Below, in pieces: positions 24,961 to 33,201 of a stretch of 34,719 nucleotides of DNA (position 1 is the stretch's first letter; every line of letters starts with the position of its first letter). This DNA is from Thermoproteota archaeon (GTDB taxonomy: Archaea; Thermoproteota; Thermoprotei_A; Sulfolobales; Desulfurococcaceae). The notes beneath the pieces were generated by a model. That model was given only the letters and a program-made list of their open reading frames with translations. It did not search any database and was not told where the DNA came from. The stretch spans positions 1 to 34,719 of the forward strand of contig JAUQPA010000014.1 of NCBI GenBank assembly GCA_030550615.1, in the 5' to 3' direction. Made by a program: the position numbers and the translations under genes.

Positions 24961-25488
24961 ATGATTCTCAGCGACTGGGATATAAGGGTTTACTTGGAGA
25001 AGAAACTGCTTGTTATAAATCCATTGTTTGATGACACCGTGAGAGAGAATGGTGTTGACTTAAGGTTCGGCTACAGGTTCTGCCGGTTTAGGGGCGGTGA
25101 AGTTGTTGTAGATACAAGAGTTATGAATGTACCAGATGTACTAGAATGTATAGATGTGGATAAAGAGAATGGGTTTCTAATTAAACCATACGAGCACGTG
25201 TTAGCTACAACACTTGAGTGGATTGAGCTACCGTATGATTTGGTAGGATTAGTAAACCTGCGAAGTAGCTTCGCAAGAGCAGGTACATTCATCCCACCAA
25301 CAGTTATTGATAGTGGATTCAAAGGCAATATCACCATCGAGATTATAGGAGGACCACACCCTGTTAAAGTATATCCTGAACAAAGGTTTCTCCACGTAGT
25401 CTTCCTGAGAACTAGTAGTCCAGTTTACAGACCCTACAGCGGCAAGTACCAGGGGCAAGTAAATGTAACGCCACCTAAACCGGACTAA
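24961..25488 (+). CDS. dcd: dCTP deaminase (Dcd/DUT family)
   Basis: A 175-residue trimeric enzyme that deaminates dCTP to dUTP, supplying dUMP for thymidylate synthesis. The family blocks are ENGVDLRFGYRF near residue 21, the catalytic core LRSSFARAGTFIPPTVIDSG (residues about 99-118), and the terminal YSGKYQGQ. Some archaeal members also hydrolyse dUTP; sequence alone does not settle it here. ATG 24961 follows a short leader. With nrdD and nrdG just upstream, this makes a deoxynucleotide-synthesis neighbourhood, though not one transcript. Confidence 0.93.
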   Translation: MILSDWDIRVYLEKKLLVINPLFDDTVRENGVDLRFGYRFCRFRGGEVVVDTRVMNVPDVLECIDVDKENGFLIKPYEHVLATTLEWIELPYDLVGLVNLRSSFARAGTFIPPTVIDSGFKGNITIEIIGGPHPVKVYPEQRFLHVVFLRTSSPVYRPYSGKYQGQVNVTPPKPD

Positions 25489-25788
25489 GGATATCGATTA
25501 CTGTTCTAGATACGGCTTCAGCATGTGATGGTTCACGAACTATTGGGTTTATTCATCAATGTGGTTTTCATAATTGATCCTTTGAGCCTATCGGAGCAAT
25601 GATAACTCAACGAATTAGTAGTCGAGAAACCCGTTACCTACCGGTTGAGGTGAGTTTCGAGACAAGAGTAGTCTCCACGTTTCTATTACTCGACCTTGAA
25701 GGCCATTATAGCTAAGATCACAGGGGATTTAATTGAAGTTAGAAAAGACCTATTTGTAGAGTTTATGCCTGTACTAATCGATTAAATT
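25489..25788. other. gap with possible decayed coding sequence
   Basis: No intact gene is seen. Plus-strand stop-free tracts occur, one running through most of 25570-25714 after an in-frame TGA, and another from about 25665 to TAA 25785 ending in VRKDLFVEFMPVLID. They do not match a family I know and lack good starts. Decay of a former gene is possible but weakly supported. Confidence 0.3.
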
Positions 25789-27711
25789 CTATTTTCTATC
25801 GAGGCTGAAGGGATTGATTACATCTCCATGCTTCATTCTTGCATCTTCTAGTCTCTTTTTCTGCCACATGAGGATTTCAAACAGCTTTCTCGGAGTATCG
25901 TTAATTGCTTCATATATTTTCCATATTCTCTCTATTTTTTCAAGATGCTTGCTTATTCTCGTTGAAAACAACTTAATATATAGTGTTTCACTAAACTCCT
26001 TGTTCAAATATTTGCCGAATAATTCTGCTAGGTCACCATATATTGGTATCAAGCCTGTTGGTGTTTCAATAGCTTCAACATCGTTATTTACTCTCAGTTC
26101 CATCCATTTAAGCCAAACTAATTTGTCTGTTTTATCGGTTAGGTACTTTCCATTTTCATCTCTAATAAAGTAGTTGACTCCGAATATTCGTGGTTTTTCT
26201 CTTAGTAGTTTTCCAAATCTAAAATGCAACTCCACGAAAGCACCGGGTGATATTGAGAGAAAATCTAGCATTGCGAATGGGTTAAATTCCATTTTACCCA
26301 CTTGACCGAGAACCGCTGCTGTTCTCTCGGATTCAAGAGAGGCTCCTTTTGTTACTATTCCATGGTCCCAATCAAAGGATTCTTCTACGGGAACCCACGT
26401 ATCTGGGTCTCTGCCACCGAATATCATTCCTTTCACGGGCACACCTAGAGGGTCTTCTATTCTAGGATCAACCCTCTTTAGGTAGAAGATGCTCGTTGTA
26501 AATCTACCATTCGGATGGGAAGGCGGTATTTCAACTCCGTTTTCATCGCTCATACCAGGAGTCCATCTTCCAGCATAGTTTATACCGGGTTTGGGTGGGT
26601 ATGGTTTGCCGTTCCACCATATGTCACCATCATCTGTGAGCAAAACATTTGCAAATATGACCTCGGTTTCCCGGCTCGTGAGGATCTCGTATATCTCGGG
26701 ATCATCCCTCGGATTAACGCCATCTATTATTCCGAACATTCCAATCTCTGGATTAATAGCTCTTGCTTCTCCATTTACATTCCTAATTATCGCGAGATCG
26801 TCCCCAACTACTGTATCTGCTATTAATGCTGTAGATGTTTTCCCGCAGCCGGCTGGGAAAGCCCCCGTAAAATAAGATATCCTATCTCCAGGTCCTTTTA
26901 CACCAATGATAAACATGTGTTCACATAGCCAGCTTTCCCTGTAACCCTTGTACACGCATAGCCTTAGGGATAGTTTCTTTAATCCCACGGTGTTACCTGC
27001 GTATTGTGTGTTCACGCTATACACGATGTTTTCCTCGGGATCTATGTAAATTCTTCTCTTATGAATGTTGCGAGACCAGCCGTTTTCATCTCTTTCGCCG
27101 GCACTGTGCAGGAATCTCATGAACTGTATATTGTTGCGTGTCGTGAATACATCATAGCAAATTCGATATAGAATATTACTACTGTGAATAACGTATGCGG
27201 AGTCGGTTACTTGAACACCATAGAGGGAGAACGGCGAGTTCTTGGGTCCGAAGCAGTATAATCCTATGAACATTTCCTTGTTTTCCATAATTCCTTTAAG
27301 TACTTCCCTGATCTCAGCTAATCCCTCCATTTTCTCCTTCGTATTGATCATCGGTATCTTGGCGTATCCTGTGACAAGTATCCTGGTGTTTTCTCTATCT
27401 CTTGCAAGGTCTCTTGGTCCATCCATGTGCACCGTATGTCTTGGATTATACTTAGAAGGATATTCTTCTTTTCTCTCGACGGCAACTCTACGAATGTACT
27501 CTAAGTCCTCGGGGTTCTCTGTTACAACAAATACCTTTCTCGGTCTAACCAGCTCTACTACTTCGAGAATCCACTTTAATAACTCGTAGTTATTGATACG
27601 GGATATTTTTTCAAGATTTACATCATCCATGTACTTCGATAACTTTTCCAGAACCAGCTTCTTGTTATCGGTTCTATTCAACTCTACTTGGCTACTTTGA
27701 GAAAAATGCAT
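25789..27711 (-). CDS. pckG: phosphoenolpyruvate carboxykinase, GTP-dependent
   Basis: A 640-residue GTP-dependent PEPCK that interconverts oxaloacetate and PEP, the gateway between C4 acids and gluconeogenesis. The P-loop of the family is FPAGCGKTS at residues 285-293, preceded by the hypermobile substrate loop and followed by the metal-binding block VVGDDLA. The GTP-type rather than ATP-type is supported by this FPxxCGKT signature. ATG 27711 follows a GGTG-like site; a TATA-like TTTATATTA stands about 60 bases upstream. It is transcribed alone. Confidence 0.96.
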   Translation of the reverse strand: MHFSQSSQVELNRTDNKKLVLEKLSKYMDDVNLEKISRINNYELLKWILEVVELVRPRKVFVVTENPEDLEYIRRVAVERKEEYPSKYNPRHTVHMDGPRDLARDRENTRILVTGYAKIPMINTKEKMEGLAEIREVLKGIMENKEMFIGLYCFGPKNSPFSLYGVQVTDSAYVIHSSNILYRICYDVFTTRNNIQFMRFLHSAGERDENGWSRNIHKRRIYIDPEENIVYSVNTQYAGNTVGLKKLSLRLCVYKGYRESWLCEHMFIIGVKGPGDRISYFTGAFPAGCGKTSTALIADTVVGDDLAIIRNVNGEARAINPEIGMFGIIDGVNPRDDPEIYEILTSRETEVIFANVLLTDDGDIWWNGKPYPPKPGINYAGRWTPGMSDENGVEIPPSHPNGRFTTSIFYLKRVDPRIEDPLGVPVKGMIFGGRDPDTWVPVEESFDWDHGIVTKGASLESERTAAVLGQVGKMEFNPFAMLDFLSISPGAFVELHFRFGKLLREKPRIFGVNYFIRDENGKYLTDKTDKLVWLKWMELRVNNDVEAIETPTGLIPIYGDLAELFGKYLNKEFSETLYIKLFSTRISKHLEKIERIWKIYEAINDTPRKLFEILMWQKKRLEDARMKHGDVINPFSLDRK

Positions 27712-27848
27712 TCTTGAACACCATTTTCAGGCATCATCACTAGTTATATTATGTAAAGAGGAAATAATATAAACAATATATATACATACAGTTCAATATC
27801 TCTATATTCAAGACATATCAAAATATAGTTGTAGTGGTGATTTTACCT

Positions 27849-27868
27849 TATTCTCTGCAGAGAGAATA
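27849..27868. repeat. perfect 8-bp hairpin in the pckG/tRNA-Glu gap
   Basis: TATTCTCT and AGAGAATA flank the loop GCAG. A second small hairpin (CTACC-TGCA-GGTAG) follows at 27876-27890. They lie downstream of the tRNA-Glu gene and upstream of pckG. No U-run follows on either strand, so a terminator role is not clear. Confidence 0.4.
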
Positions 27869-27943
27869 TCAACGCTACCTGCATGGTAGTAAAGATAAAG
27901 CACAGTTGTGTTGATGACTCCGAGGAATTCTTAAAGAATAGGA

Positions 27944-28045
27944 TGCCGCCGCCGGGATTTGAACCCGGGTTTCCCGCACCCACGGTGCCTAGGGTGTCAC
28001 GGGCTCGAGAGGCCCGCATACTTGACCGGGCTATACTACGGCGGC
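27944..28045 (-). tRNA. tRNA-Glu (CTC) with a 27-nt non-canonical intron at 45/46
   Basis: The gene is 102 nt and gives a 75-nt tRNA with acceptor GCCGCCG/CGGCGGC and discriminator A. The anticodon stem CGGGC/GCCCG holds loop CTCTCGA without insertion. The variable region is enlarged by 27 nt (27971-27997). A bulge-helix-bulge accounts for it: CCCG of the anticodon stem pairs with CGGG in the intron, bulges are TG^A and AA^A, and the intron hairpin is CACCC/GGGTG. Splicing restores the variable region TGAC and T stem CCGGG. It is a relaxed motif because the outer exon helix is nearly absent. Confidence 0.92.
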
Positions 28046-28085
28046 ATTCCATTAATTCACTAGCGTTAAGGGATTTTTAAGTCTT

Positions 28086-28805
28086 TTAATCGCGTGAATA
28101 GGTGTCCTGGCAATCGAGATCAACCGGTAGATCAGGGCTGTGTAGCAATATTGCCTCTTTGAACGGGTCTAGGTATACTCCCATAGCTTTGAATAAAACA
28201 CCTTTCGAGCGAGCTTCCTGCATTGTTCTACCTATGAGTTTATCTTCATTACAGTATAGTTTGAATCCTTTTGACCTAGGTATCCCAGCTACGAATACTA
28301 CTATTCCAACTCCTCCCCGCTCTACGTATTTTCCTAGTTCCCTAATTTGTCTTCTGCCTCTAGGTGTTGGAGCATCTGGGTAACCAGCATAGTTTCCAGG
28401 TAGATTCATAACCGCGCTTTTCAATTCAACTAGAACCAATTGACCCCCACATAAATACGCGAAATCTATTGTCTCCGATGATAGCTTGTAGTTCCTCTTG
28501 AATAATCGGCAGTCTTTAAGCCAATTGAGTAATCTATTTCTTTGTGCAATTAGAAATGCTTGTTCTTGGAGCCTGGTATCTATAAGTGAAGCGTAATCAC
28601 CACTCTCTACTCCTATGATCCTGTATTTTAATTTACCATTTCTATTTTCAATACAATAACCTCGTTTTCCTTTCTCGAGAACACCCTTAAGTCTACCGGT
28701 GTTATTGATGTAAGCGGTATAGTGTTCACTGTTCACAAGTACTTTTACCGTGAATAAACTGGTTCTCTCAATAATAATGCATTCATGCAACCTAAGATCA
28801 TTCAT
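28086..28805 (-). CDS. sfsA: SfsA family protein (DNA-binding/nuclease-like)
   Basis: A 239-residue SfsA homologue. The N-terminal OB-like domain carries YINNTGRLKGVL and the C-terminal restriction-nuclease-like domain carries VELKSAVMNLPG and YPDAPTPRGRRQIREL. SfsA was named for sugar fermentation stimulation; its molecular role is unclear, and the fold suggests nucleic-acid binding or cleavage. I place the start at ATG 28805; the longer form from 28865 would add 20 residues outside the family and overlap the upstream membrane protein by 68 bases. From 28805 the overlap is only eight bases. Confidence 0.88.
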   Translation of the reverse strand: MNDLRLHECIIIERTSLFTVKVLVNSEHYTAYINNTGRLKGVLEKGKRGYCIENRNGKLKYRIIGVESGDYASLIDTRLQEQAFLIAQRNRLLNWLKDCRLFKRNYKLSSETIDFAYLCGGQLVLVELKSAVMNLPGNYAGYPDAPTPRGRRQIRELGKYVERGGVGIVVFVAGIPRSKGFKLYCNEDKLIGRTMQEARSKGVLFKAMGVYLDPFKEAILLHSPDLPVDLDCQDTYSRD

Positions 28806-29169
28806 TAACGGTATACTCTCCGCCAGTGGAAGAACACCTCTTAATAGCCGGTTTAATTCTATCACGCCATAGTATAAGAAGCAAAATTATTGATAGCTGT
28901 CCAAAATCAAGGTAGAAGGCGGAACCCGCGTCTGAATGCTCCACAATTATCAATGGATAAATAGTGATAACTACATATTGTGAGATACTAAATAGAACAG
29001 CGTAGTGTAAACCCCCGATCAACACTAGAATTGTTGATGTTATCAGCCTTATTTTCTTTGAGTCGAATAAAGCGTGTATAAACACCACTGTAATTAACAG
29101 TATTGCTAGTAGTCTACTGAGCAGAAAAACCCCTTCACTCAAACCAATGCTCATTGACCATTGCCTCAT
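28798..29169 (-). CDS. small membrane protein of unknown function
   Basis: A 123-residue protein with three or four hydrophobic helices (about residues 11-33, 41-60, 62-76 and 88-103) and a polar, basic C-terminal tail (RDRIKPAIKRC). I do not recognise the family; no signal peptide or catalytic motif stands out. It precedes sfsA with a short overlap, so the two are probably co-transcribed, but this gives no functional clue. Confidence 0.65.
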   Translation of the reverse strand: MRQWSMSIGLSEGVFLLSRLLAILLITVVFIHALFDSKKIRLITSTILVLIGGLHYAVLFSISQYVVITIYPLIIVEHSDAGSAFYLDFGQLSIILLLILWRDRIKPAIKRCSSTGGEYTVNE

Positions 29170-29366
29170 TCAATATTTCTCTCTACTCTTAACAATTAAG
29201 AATTCTCGGTTTTATTATAAAATCTATAAACTCTACTCAGCGATATGAGATCTTATGCATCATAAAGACCTGGGGTATCGGAGCATGATTTAAGGGATCA
29301 GCTTAACGATTGAACACTGCTTACAGCACCTTGTATTCTTATGTTGTTATTTTTCTAACATTAAGG

Positions 29367-29374
29367 TTATAAGC
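29367..29374 (+). promoter_or_regulatory. TATA box for the rubredoxin-like gene
   Basis: TTATAAGC lies 43-50 bases before the TTG start, with the strong ribosome-binding site AAGGGTG (29404-29410) in between. Confidence 0.45.
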
Positions 29375-29416
29375 TTTGATTTATTATTGTAATTAATGAA
29401 GATAAGGGTGTAAAAA

Positions 29417-29752
29417 TTGACGATGTGGAAATGCGAGGTATGTGGATTAATATATGAAGGAACCGAGCCGCCGGAGAAGTGTCCTAAGTGTGGTGCTCCA
29501 AAAGAGAAATTCAGAAAATTAAGTGAAGACGAAGAAAAACTAGTCACAAGGTCCAGGTATTCAAACTACCTACATATGAAAGCGTATACTTTGCTACAAG
29601 AATTGCTCGAAGTAGCTGAGAAAGGTATACAGGATAATTTGGATCCAGGTTGCTTCAGGATCTTCACGGAGGAAAAGGGGTTTGCATTAATAACAATGCA
29701 GAAAATAAAAGCTGAACTCGAAGCACATATGAAGAAGCAGAAGTGGGGTTAG
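29417..29752 (+). CDS. rubredoxin-like domain protein with helical C-terminus
   Basis: A 111-residue protein. The N-terminal 30 residues form a rubredoxin-type iron knuckle pair (Cys6/Cys9 and Cys22/Cys25; CEVCG and CPKCGAP), as in the rubrerythrin tail domain. The remaining 80 residues are predominantly helical (MKAYTLLQELLEVAEKGIQDN) without a diiron EX2H set that I can see. Such proteins may shuttle electrons in peroxide or superoxide defence of anaerobes; the exact partner is unknown. TTG 29417 is favoured over ATG 29423 by ribosome-site spacing. A T-run follows the stop at 29776-29780. Confidence 0.75.
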   Translation: MTMWKCEVCGLIYEGTEPPEKCPKCGAPKEKFRKLSEDEEKLVTRSRYSNYLHMKAYTLLQELLEVAEKGIQDNLDPGCFRIFTEEKGFALITMQKIKAELEAHMKKQKWG

Positions 29753-29775
29753 CTTCAAAATAGTATTCTTAATTG

Positions 29776-29780
29776 TTTTT
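29776..29780 (+). terminator. T-run after the rubredoxin-like gene
   Basis: TTTTT within TTGTTTTTCTTAATTCT lies about 24 bases after the stop. Archaeal termination commonly uses such runs; no hairpin is needed. Confidence 0.3.
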
Positions 29781-29848
29781 CTTAATTCTCCCTGGTTGCT
29801 TTCAACGGCTTTAAAGATTTAATATTTTTCTCTTTTGAACTCGGGGGT

Positions 29849-29930
29849 ATGAATTATGAAATAGTATCCCTAGATCACTCGAGAAAACAGAGCTATGCAA
29901 GATTAGTTCTAAGGACTCTTATGATGAGAA
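29849..29930 (+). other. start-like segment of a possibly truncated gene
   Basis: A TATA-like TTTAATATTT, a GGGGG ribosome site and ATG 29849 introduce an open frame beginning MNYEIVSLDHSRKQSYARL. After about 27 codons the frame runs antisense into the helicase gene and stops at 30058. I recognise no family. The arrangement suggests the first codons of a lost gene, but chance is possible. Confidence 0.25.
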
Positions 29931-32900
29931 TTATTGCTTTACAAGTTCATTTAAAGCAAGGTGGGCTATGTAGAGCATTTTTGATTTCTCCTCGAGGTAT
30001 TTCAATATTGATTCCTTCTCTTTATCCAGGATCTTCCTGTGCTCTCCTATTTTCCTGAACACGTTGGATATAATTGCATAGTTCACGGAAGGCATTAAAC
30101 CTAGAGCTGAGGCTACTTCATCGATGCTCAGAGCTTTAACTCCGTATTTATCTATTAATACTGAAGCATCTATTACAGCATCCCTATTGTTCTCCAGGAG
30201 AGAGATAAGTCTCCTCAGATTAGCTTGCTTCAATTGCATGAGGGTAACTTCTCTGTTCTCCACGAGCAACTTATACTCCTCGTAGAAAACCTTATCTATA
30301 ATCAAATTCTCGAGTTCTAGCAGGGATTGTGGTGGTTTAATTAAAGGCACTGGGGGATACAAGTCGACTGATCCTTGGAACTTTTCGCCATCGAAGAAGC
30401 CGTGTGCCGTGATCAGAGTTGGCGAAAGAGATTCCTCATCTATTACTTCACTCACGATAACATATGATAATATCCTTAATGCTGGACTAGGACGAGGAAT
30501 ATATAATTCCTTACCGTGAATCAACGCCTTGATTTTATCACGAGCTAGTATGTAATCAATAGCTCTTATTGCATATGTTTTCACGAGATCCCAGTTGAAT
30601 TCAATTGTCACTAAAGTAGAGTACGCTATATCATCTACCTCGGAGATCAGAATCCTATCGAGGTCGCTTGGAGAATGTTGCTCCACAATTCTCCTTATAT
30701 TTAACCAATCCAAGTTCTCTATGATCCCAGCTGCTTCCGGTTCATGTAGTGAGAAATACTTGTACTCGCCGAGTTTAACTACATCGTAGAGTATTGTGTA
30801 TAATGGTATTCCAAGATACCGTCTTAGTAGAACAACTAGGTATGATAGAGCAAGTCTCAGTAGCTCCGGGTTTTCCCTCGGATCAATAGAGTATGTATAT
30901 CCATATGTGAAATCCCGGTATTCGCCGCCAGTGGGCGTTGGAACGTATATTGTTCTTTTATCGTAGTAGACAACTGGTTCACCTCTTGTAAACATATACT
31001 TGGGTTTTTCGGATCGAATTGTCCAAATACACCTCTCGGGTATTTTAATGTATTTGCCGAAGCCGTTTCTAGGAGTATATACGATGCAGAGCTCCTCGCT
31101 CGTAATTCTACCTGAGAGCAGATCTCGTATTATACTCGGTGTTTCGTTCCATTTCAATTTAATATATCTATATTCCTCGAGGGCCTGCGCTAATGCATCA
31201 TTAGCTCTAAAGTCAATGTCACGTATCCTTTTCTCAACAACGCTTCTTACATATCTAGTTGATTTCCCATAGTTAAGTGCTGTGACAATAGCTTCTTCGC
31301 CATAGTCTATGCACCCGGGTTGAAACTTCTCCACGAGGTCAACGTGTCCAATGGGTTCTAGTGGGATGAGAGCTCCTTCTTTCTCCAGGTATCTTTTAAT
31401 ACCGTATGGTGGAGCATACTCGTAGAAGTTTATTTTTTCAAATAAATCCCGGAGCATTTTTTCATTTACCTTATTCTCGGATGTTAAAACACCTGCGCTT
31501 CTGAGGGCATCGATCTCCATGTTGTTTAGTTCCATTTTGAACCATGGGGATTTGAGTTTAATTACACCTGTGAATAAGTACATGTACAAGTTTCTCGGGT
31601 TAACGAGTGTTTTCTCTAATCCAAGATTAAGCCAGGAGTTGAAGGTGCTTAACCCGCTGCTTAATAGTTCCTTATCCCACCTTGAATAAGGAACAATAAT
31701 TGTCTCAGAAAACCCTAGTTCCCTACGTCTTCCTTTTCGCCCCTCTCGTTGATAATATTCTCTAACGTCGTCAGGTAAACCTAGGTGAATCACTCTAGCT
31801 ACAACCCCTATGTCTATCCCCTGGGAGAGAGTGCGAGGAGACACTATGACCTTTACTTCTCCTTTTCTCGCTTTTTCCTCTATTTCCTCCCTGGTTTTCT
31901 TTGGAACAAGATGGTGGTGTGCTGCTATAGGTGCTTTTTCACCGTATTTCATCTTTAGTGATTTAACAAGTTCCTCTGCTGATCCTATGCTCCTGGTGAA
32001 CACTAGGGTTACATATTCATCATTGAAATACTCTGAGATGAGTTCATGTGGATCAATACTTATACTTGGTATACTGTATCCAAGACCTTCAAGAATGGAG
32101 GTTACCTTGTATGCTTGTTTCTTGAATTCGTCGAAGTTGTGAATAATACTTGTGAACGAATTTAGCTCAGGGTGTTTGCTAACTATAGTGTTCCACTGAT
32201 TGCGGATACTCTGCCAAATTAACTCAAGGTTTTTACCGAGCACTATGTAAGTGTGGTTTTCGACTTTGAAGGGTTCTCCTTCTATTATTCTACACTCCCC
32301 GCTCGTTGTTTCCCTAATGAAATGGCACAGATCACCTGGATTAGCGATGCCTGCTGATAATATGGCGACTTGGAGTTTTTTCTCGTTAATACTCGAGAGC
32401 AGGTAGATCATTGCCAGTAACAAAGCTAAGCTACGAGGTCCATAGAAATCCAATTCATCTACTACTAATAAGTCAAGCTTACTGTATATGGGTGCTAAGT
32501 AAGCGGCCTCCTTCTTCACGAAGAACTTCTTTAAATCATGTAGTAGGAAAGCTGGATTAGTTATTATTAAATTAGAGGAAGCAATGCTTAGTCTAAGAGT
32601 AGTTAAATTATTCTTCTTCAAGTGTTCTTCTTTTCTAACACTATCTAGTTGCACTGGTTTTTTACCTATTAAACCCAAGTATTTTTCGAGGCGTTTGATT
32701 TGATCATTGGCTAATGCTAAAGTAGGGTATAGAGCTAAAACGTGGAAATCACTTCGCTTTTTAACTTCATCGAGAAAATATAGCGCCCATGCCTCTGTTT
32801 TACCACTACCTGTTCCCGCTCTCAGAACAATACTTAATCCTTTTCCTAAAGCTGAGTAAGCTTCATACTGGTGTTTGTAGAGTTTAAGATCACCCAGTTC

Positions 32901-33047
32901 TATGGAGGAGAACTCCGGGACTATATCCTTGAATCTTAATTCAATGTACTGTGGTTCAGATGAAGGTGCAACGATTTTTATATAGCTATAACCCTTACTT
33001 GCTAAAATGGCTTCACTATAGATTCTGCTCATATGGTAGCCCGACAC
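29931..33047 (-). CDS. large superfamily 2 helicase with atypical motifs (COG1205-like)
   Basis: A 1038-residue putative DNA/RNA helicase. Visible SF2 motifs: Q-like LYKHQYEA, I AGTGSGKT (77-84), Ia PTLALANDQ (108-116), II DELD (197-200), III SAG (231-233), IV LVFTRS (348-353), V SPRTLSQGIDIG (403-414) and VI QREGRKGRR (433-441). The layout resembles the Hrq1/MrfA (YprA) branch. A C-terminal segment EPEAAGIIENLDW recalls the DUF1998/MZB region, but its four-Cys metal site is not present. Start is GTG 33047 or ATG 33032. Substrate unknown; it stands alone. Confidence 0.8.
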   Translation of the reverse strand: MSGYHMSRIYSEAILASKGYSYIKIVAPSSEPQYIELRFKDIVPEFSSIELGDLKLYKHQYEAYSALGKGLSIVLRAGTGSGKTEAWALYFLDEVKKRSDFHVLALYPTLALANDQIKRLEKYLGLIGKKPVQLDSVRKEEHLKKNNLTTLRLSIASSNLIITNPAFLLHDLKKFFVKKEAAYLAPIYSKLDLLVVDELDFYGPRSLALLLAMIYLLSSINEKKLQVAILSAGIANPGDLCHFIRETTSGECRIIEGEPFKVENHTYIVLGKNLELIWQSIRNQWNTIVSKHPELNSFTSIIHNFDEFKKQAYKVTSILEGLGYSIPSISIDPHELISEYFNDEYVTLVFTRSIGSAEELVKSLKMKYGEKAPIAAHHHLVPKKTREEIEEKARKGEVKVIVSPRTLSQGIDIGVVARVIHLGLPDDVREYYQREGRKGRRRELGFSETIIVPYSRWDKELLSSGLSTFNSWLNLGLEKTLVNPRNLYMYLFTGVIKLKSPWFKMELNNMEIDALRSAGVLTSENKVNEKMLRDLFEKINFYEYAPPYGIKRYLEKEGALIPLEPIGHVDLVEKFQPGCIDYGEEAIVTALNYGKSTRYVRSVVEKRIRDIDFRANDALAQALEEYRYIKLKWNETPSIIRDLLSGRITSEELCIVYTPRNGFGKYIKIPERCIWTIRSEKPKYMFTRGEPVVYYDKRTIYVPTPTGGEYRDFTYGYTYSIDPRENPELLRLALSYLVVLLRRYLGIPLYTILYDVVKLGEYKYFSLHEPEAAGIIENLDWLNIRRIVEQHSPSDLDRILISEVDDIAYSTLVTIEFNWDLVKTYAIRAIDYILARDKIKALIHGKELYIPRPSPALRILSYVIVSEVIDEESLSPTLITAHGFFDGEKFQGSVDLYPPVPLIKPPQSLLELENLIIDKVFYEEYKLLVENREVTLMQLKQANLRRLISLLENNRDAVIDASVLIDKYGVKALSIDEVASALGLMPSVNYAIISNVFRKIGEHRKILDKEKESILKYLEEKSKMLYIAHLALNELVKQ

Positions 33048-33201
33048 TAGGCTTCTAATTGATTACTATGCTCATAGTACAATATAAGTTATAGTTGTGA
33101 AATAAGCATACGTTAACCTTGCTTGATGAAGATATACCTATAAACAACGCCGAGCCTCACGTTCCTTATAAACAAACACCATGAAATGAATAAACAGGTT
33201 G

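Noticed and set aside
27849-27868. Intrinsic terminator at the TATTCTCT hairpin
   Set aside because: There is no U-run after the hairpin on either strand, and archaeal termination does not normally depend on hairpins.
27843-28052. A 69-codon minus-strand open frame over the tRNA-Glu gene
   Set aside because: It overlaps the complete tRNA and its intron. The translation reflects the tRNA sequence and has no family features.
28806-28865. Longer SfsA form starting at 28865
   Set aside because: The extra 20 residues are outside the family and would overlap the membrane-protein gene by 68 bases; ATG 28805 sits at the usual coupled position.
29215-29300. C/D-like motif pair (ATGATGC and CTGA, minus strand) in the gap before the rubredoxin-like gene
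   Set aside because: Only one degenerate C-like and one D-like box are present, without the internal pair or a terminal stem.
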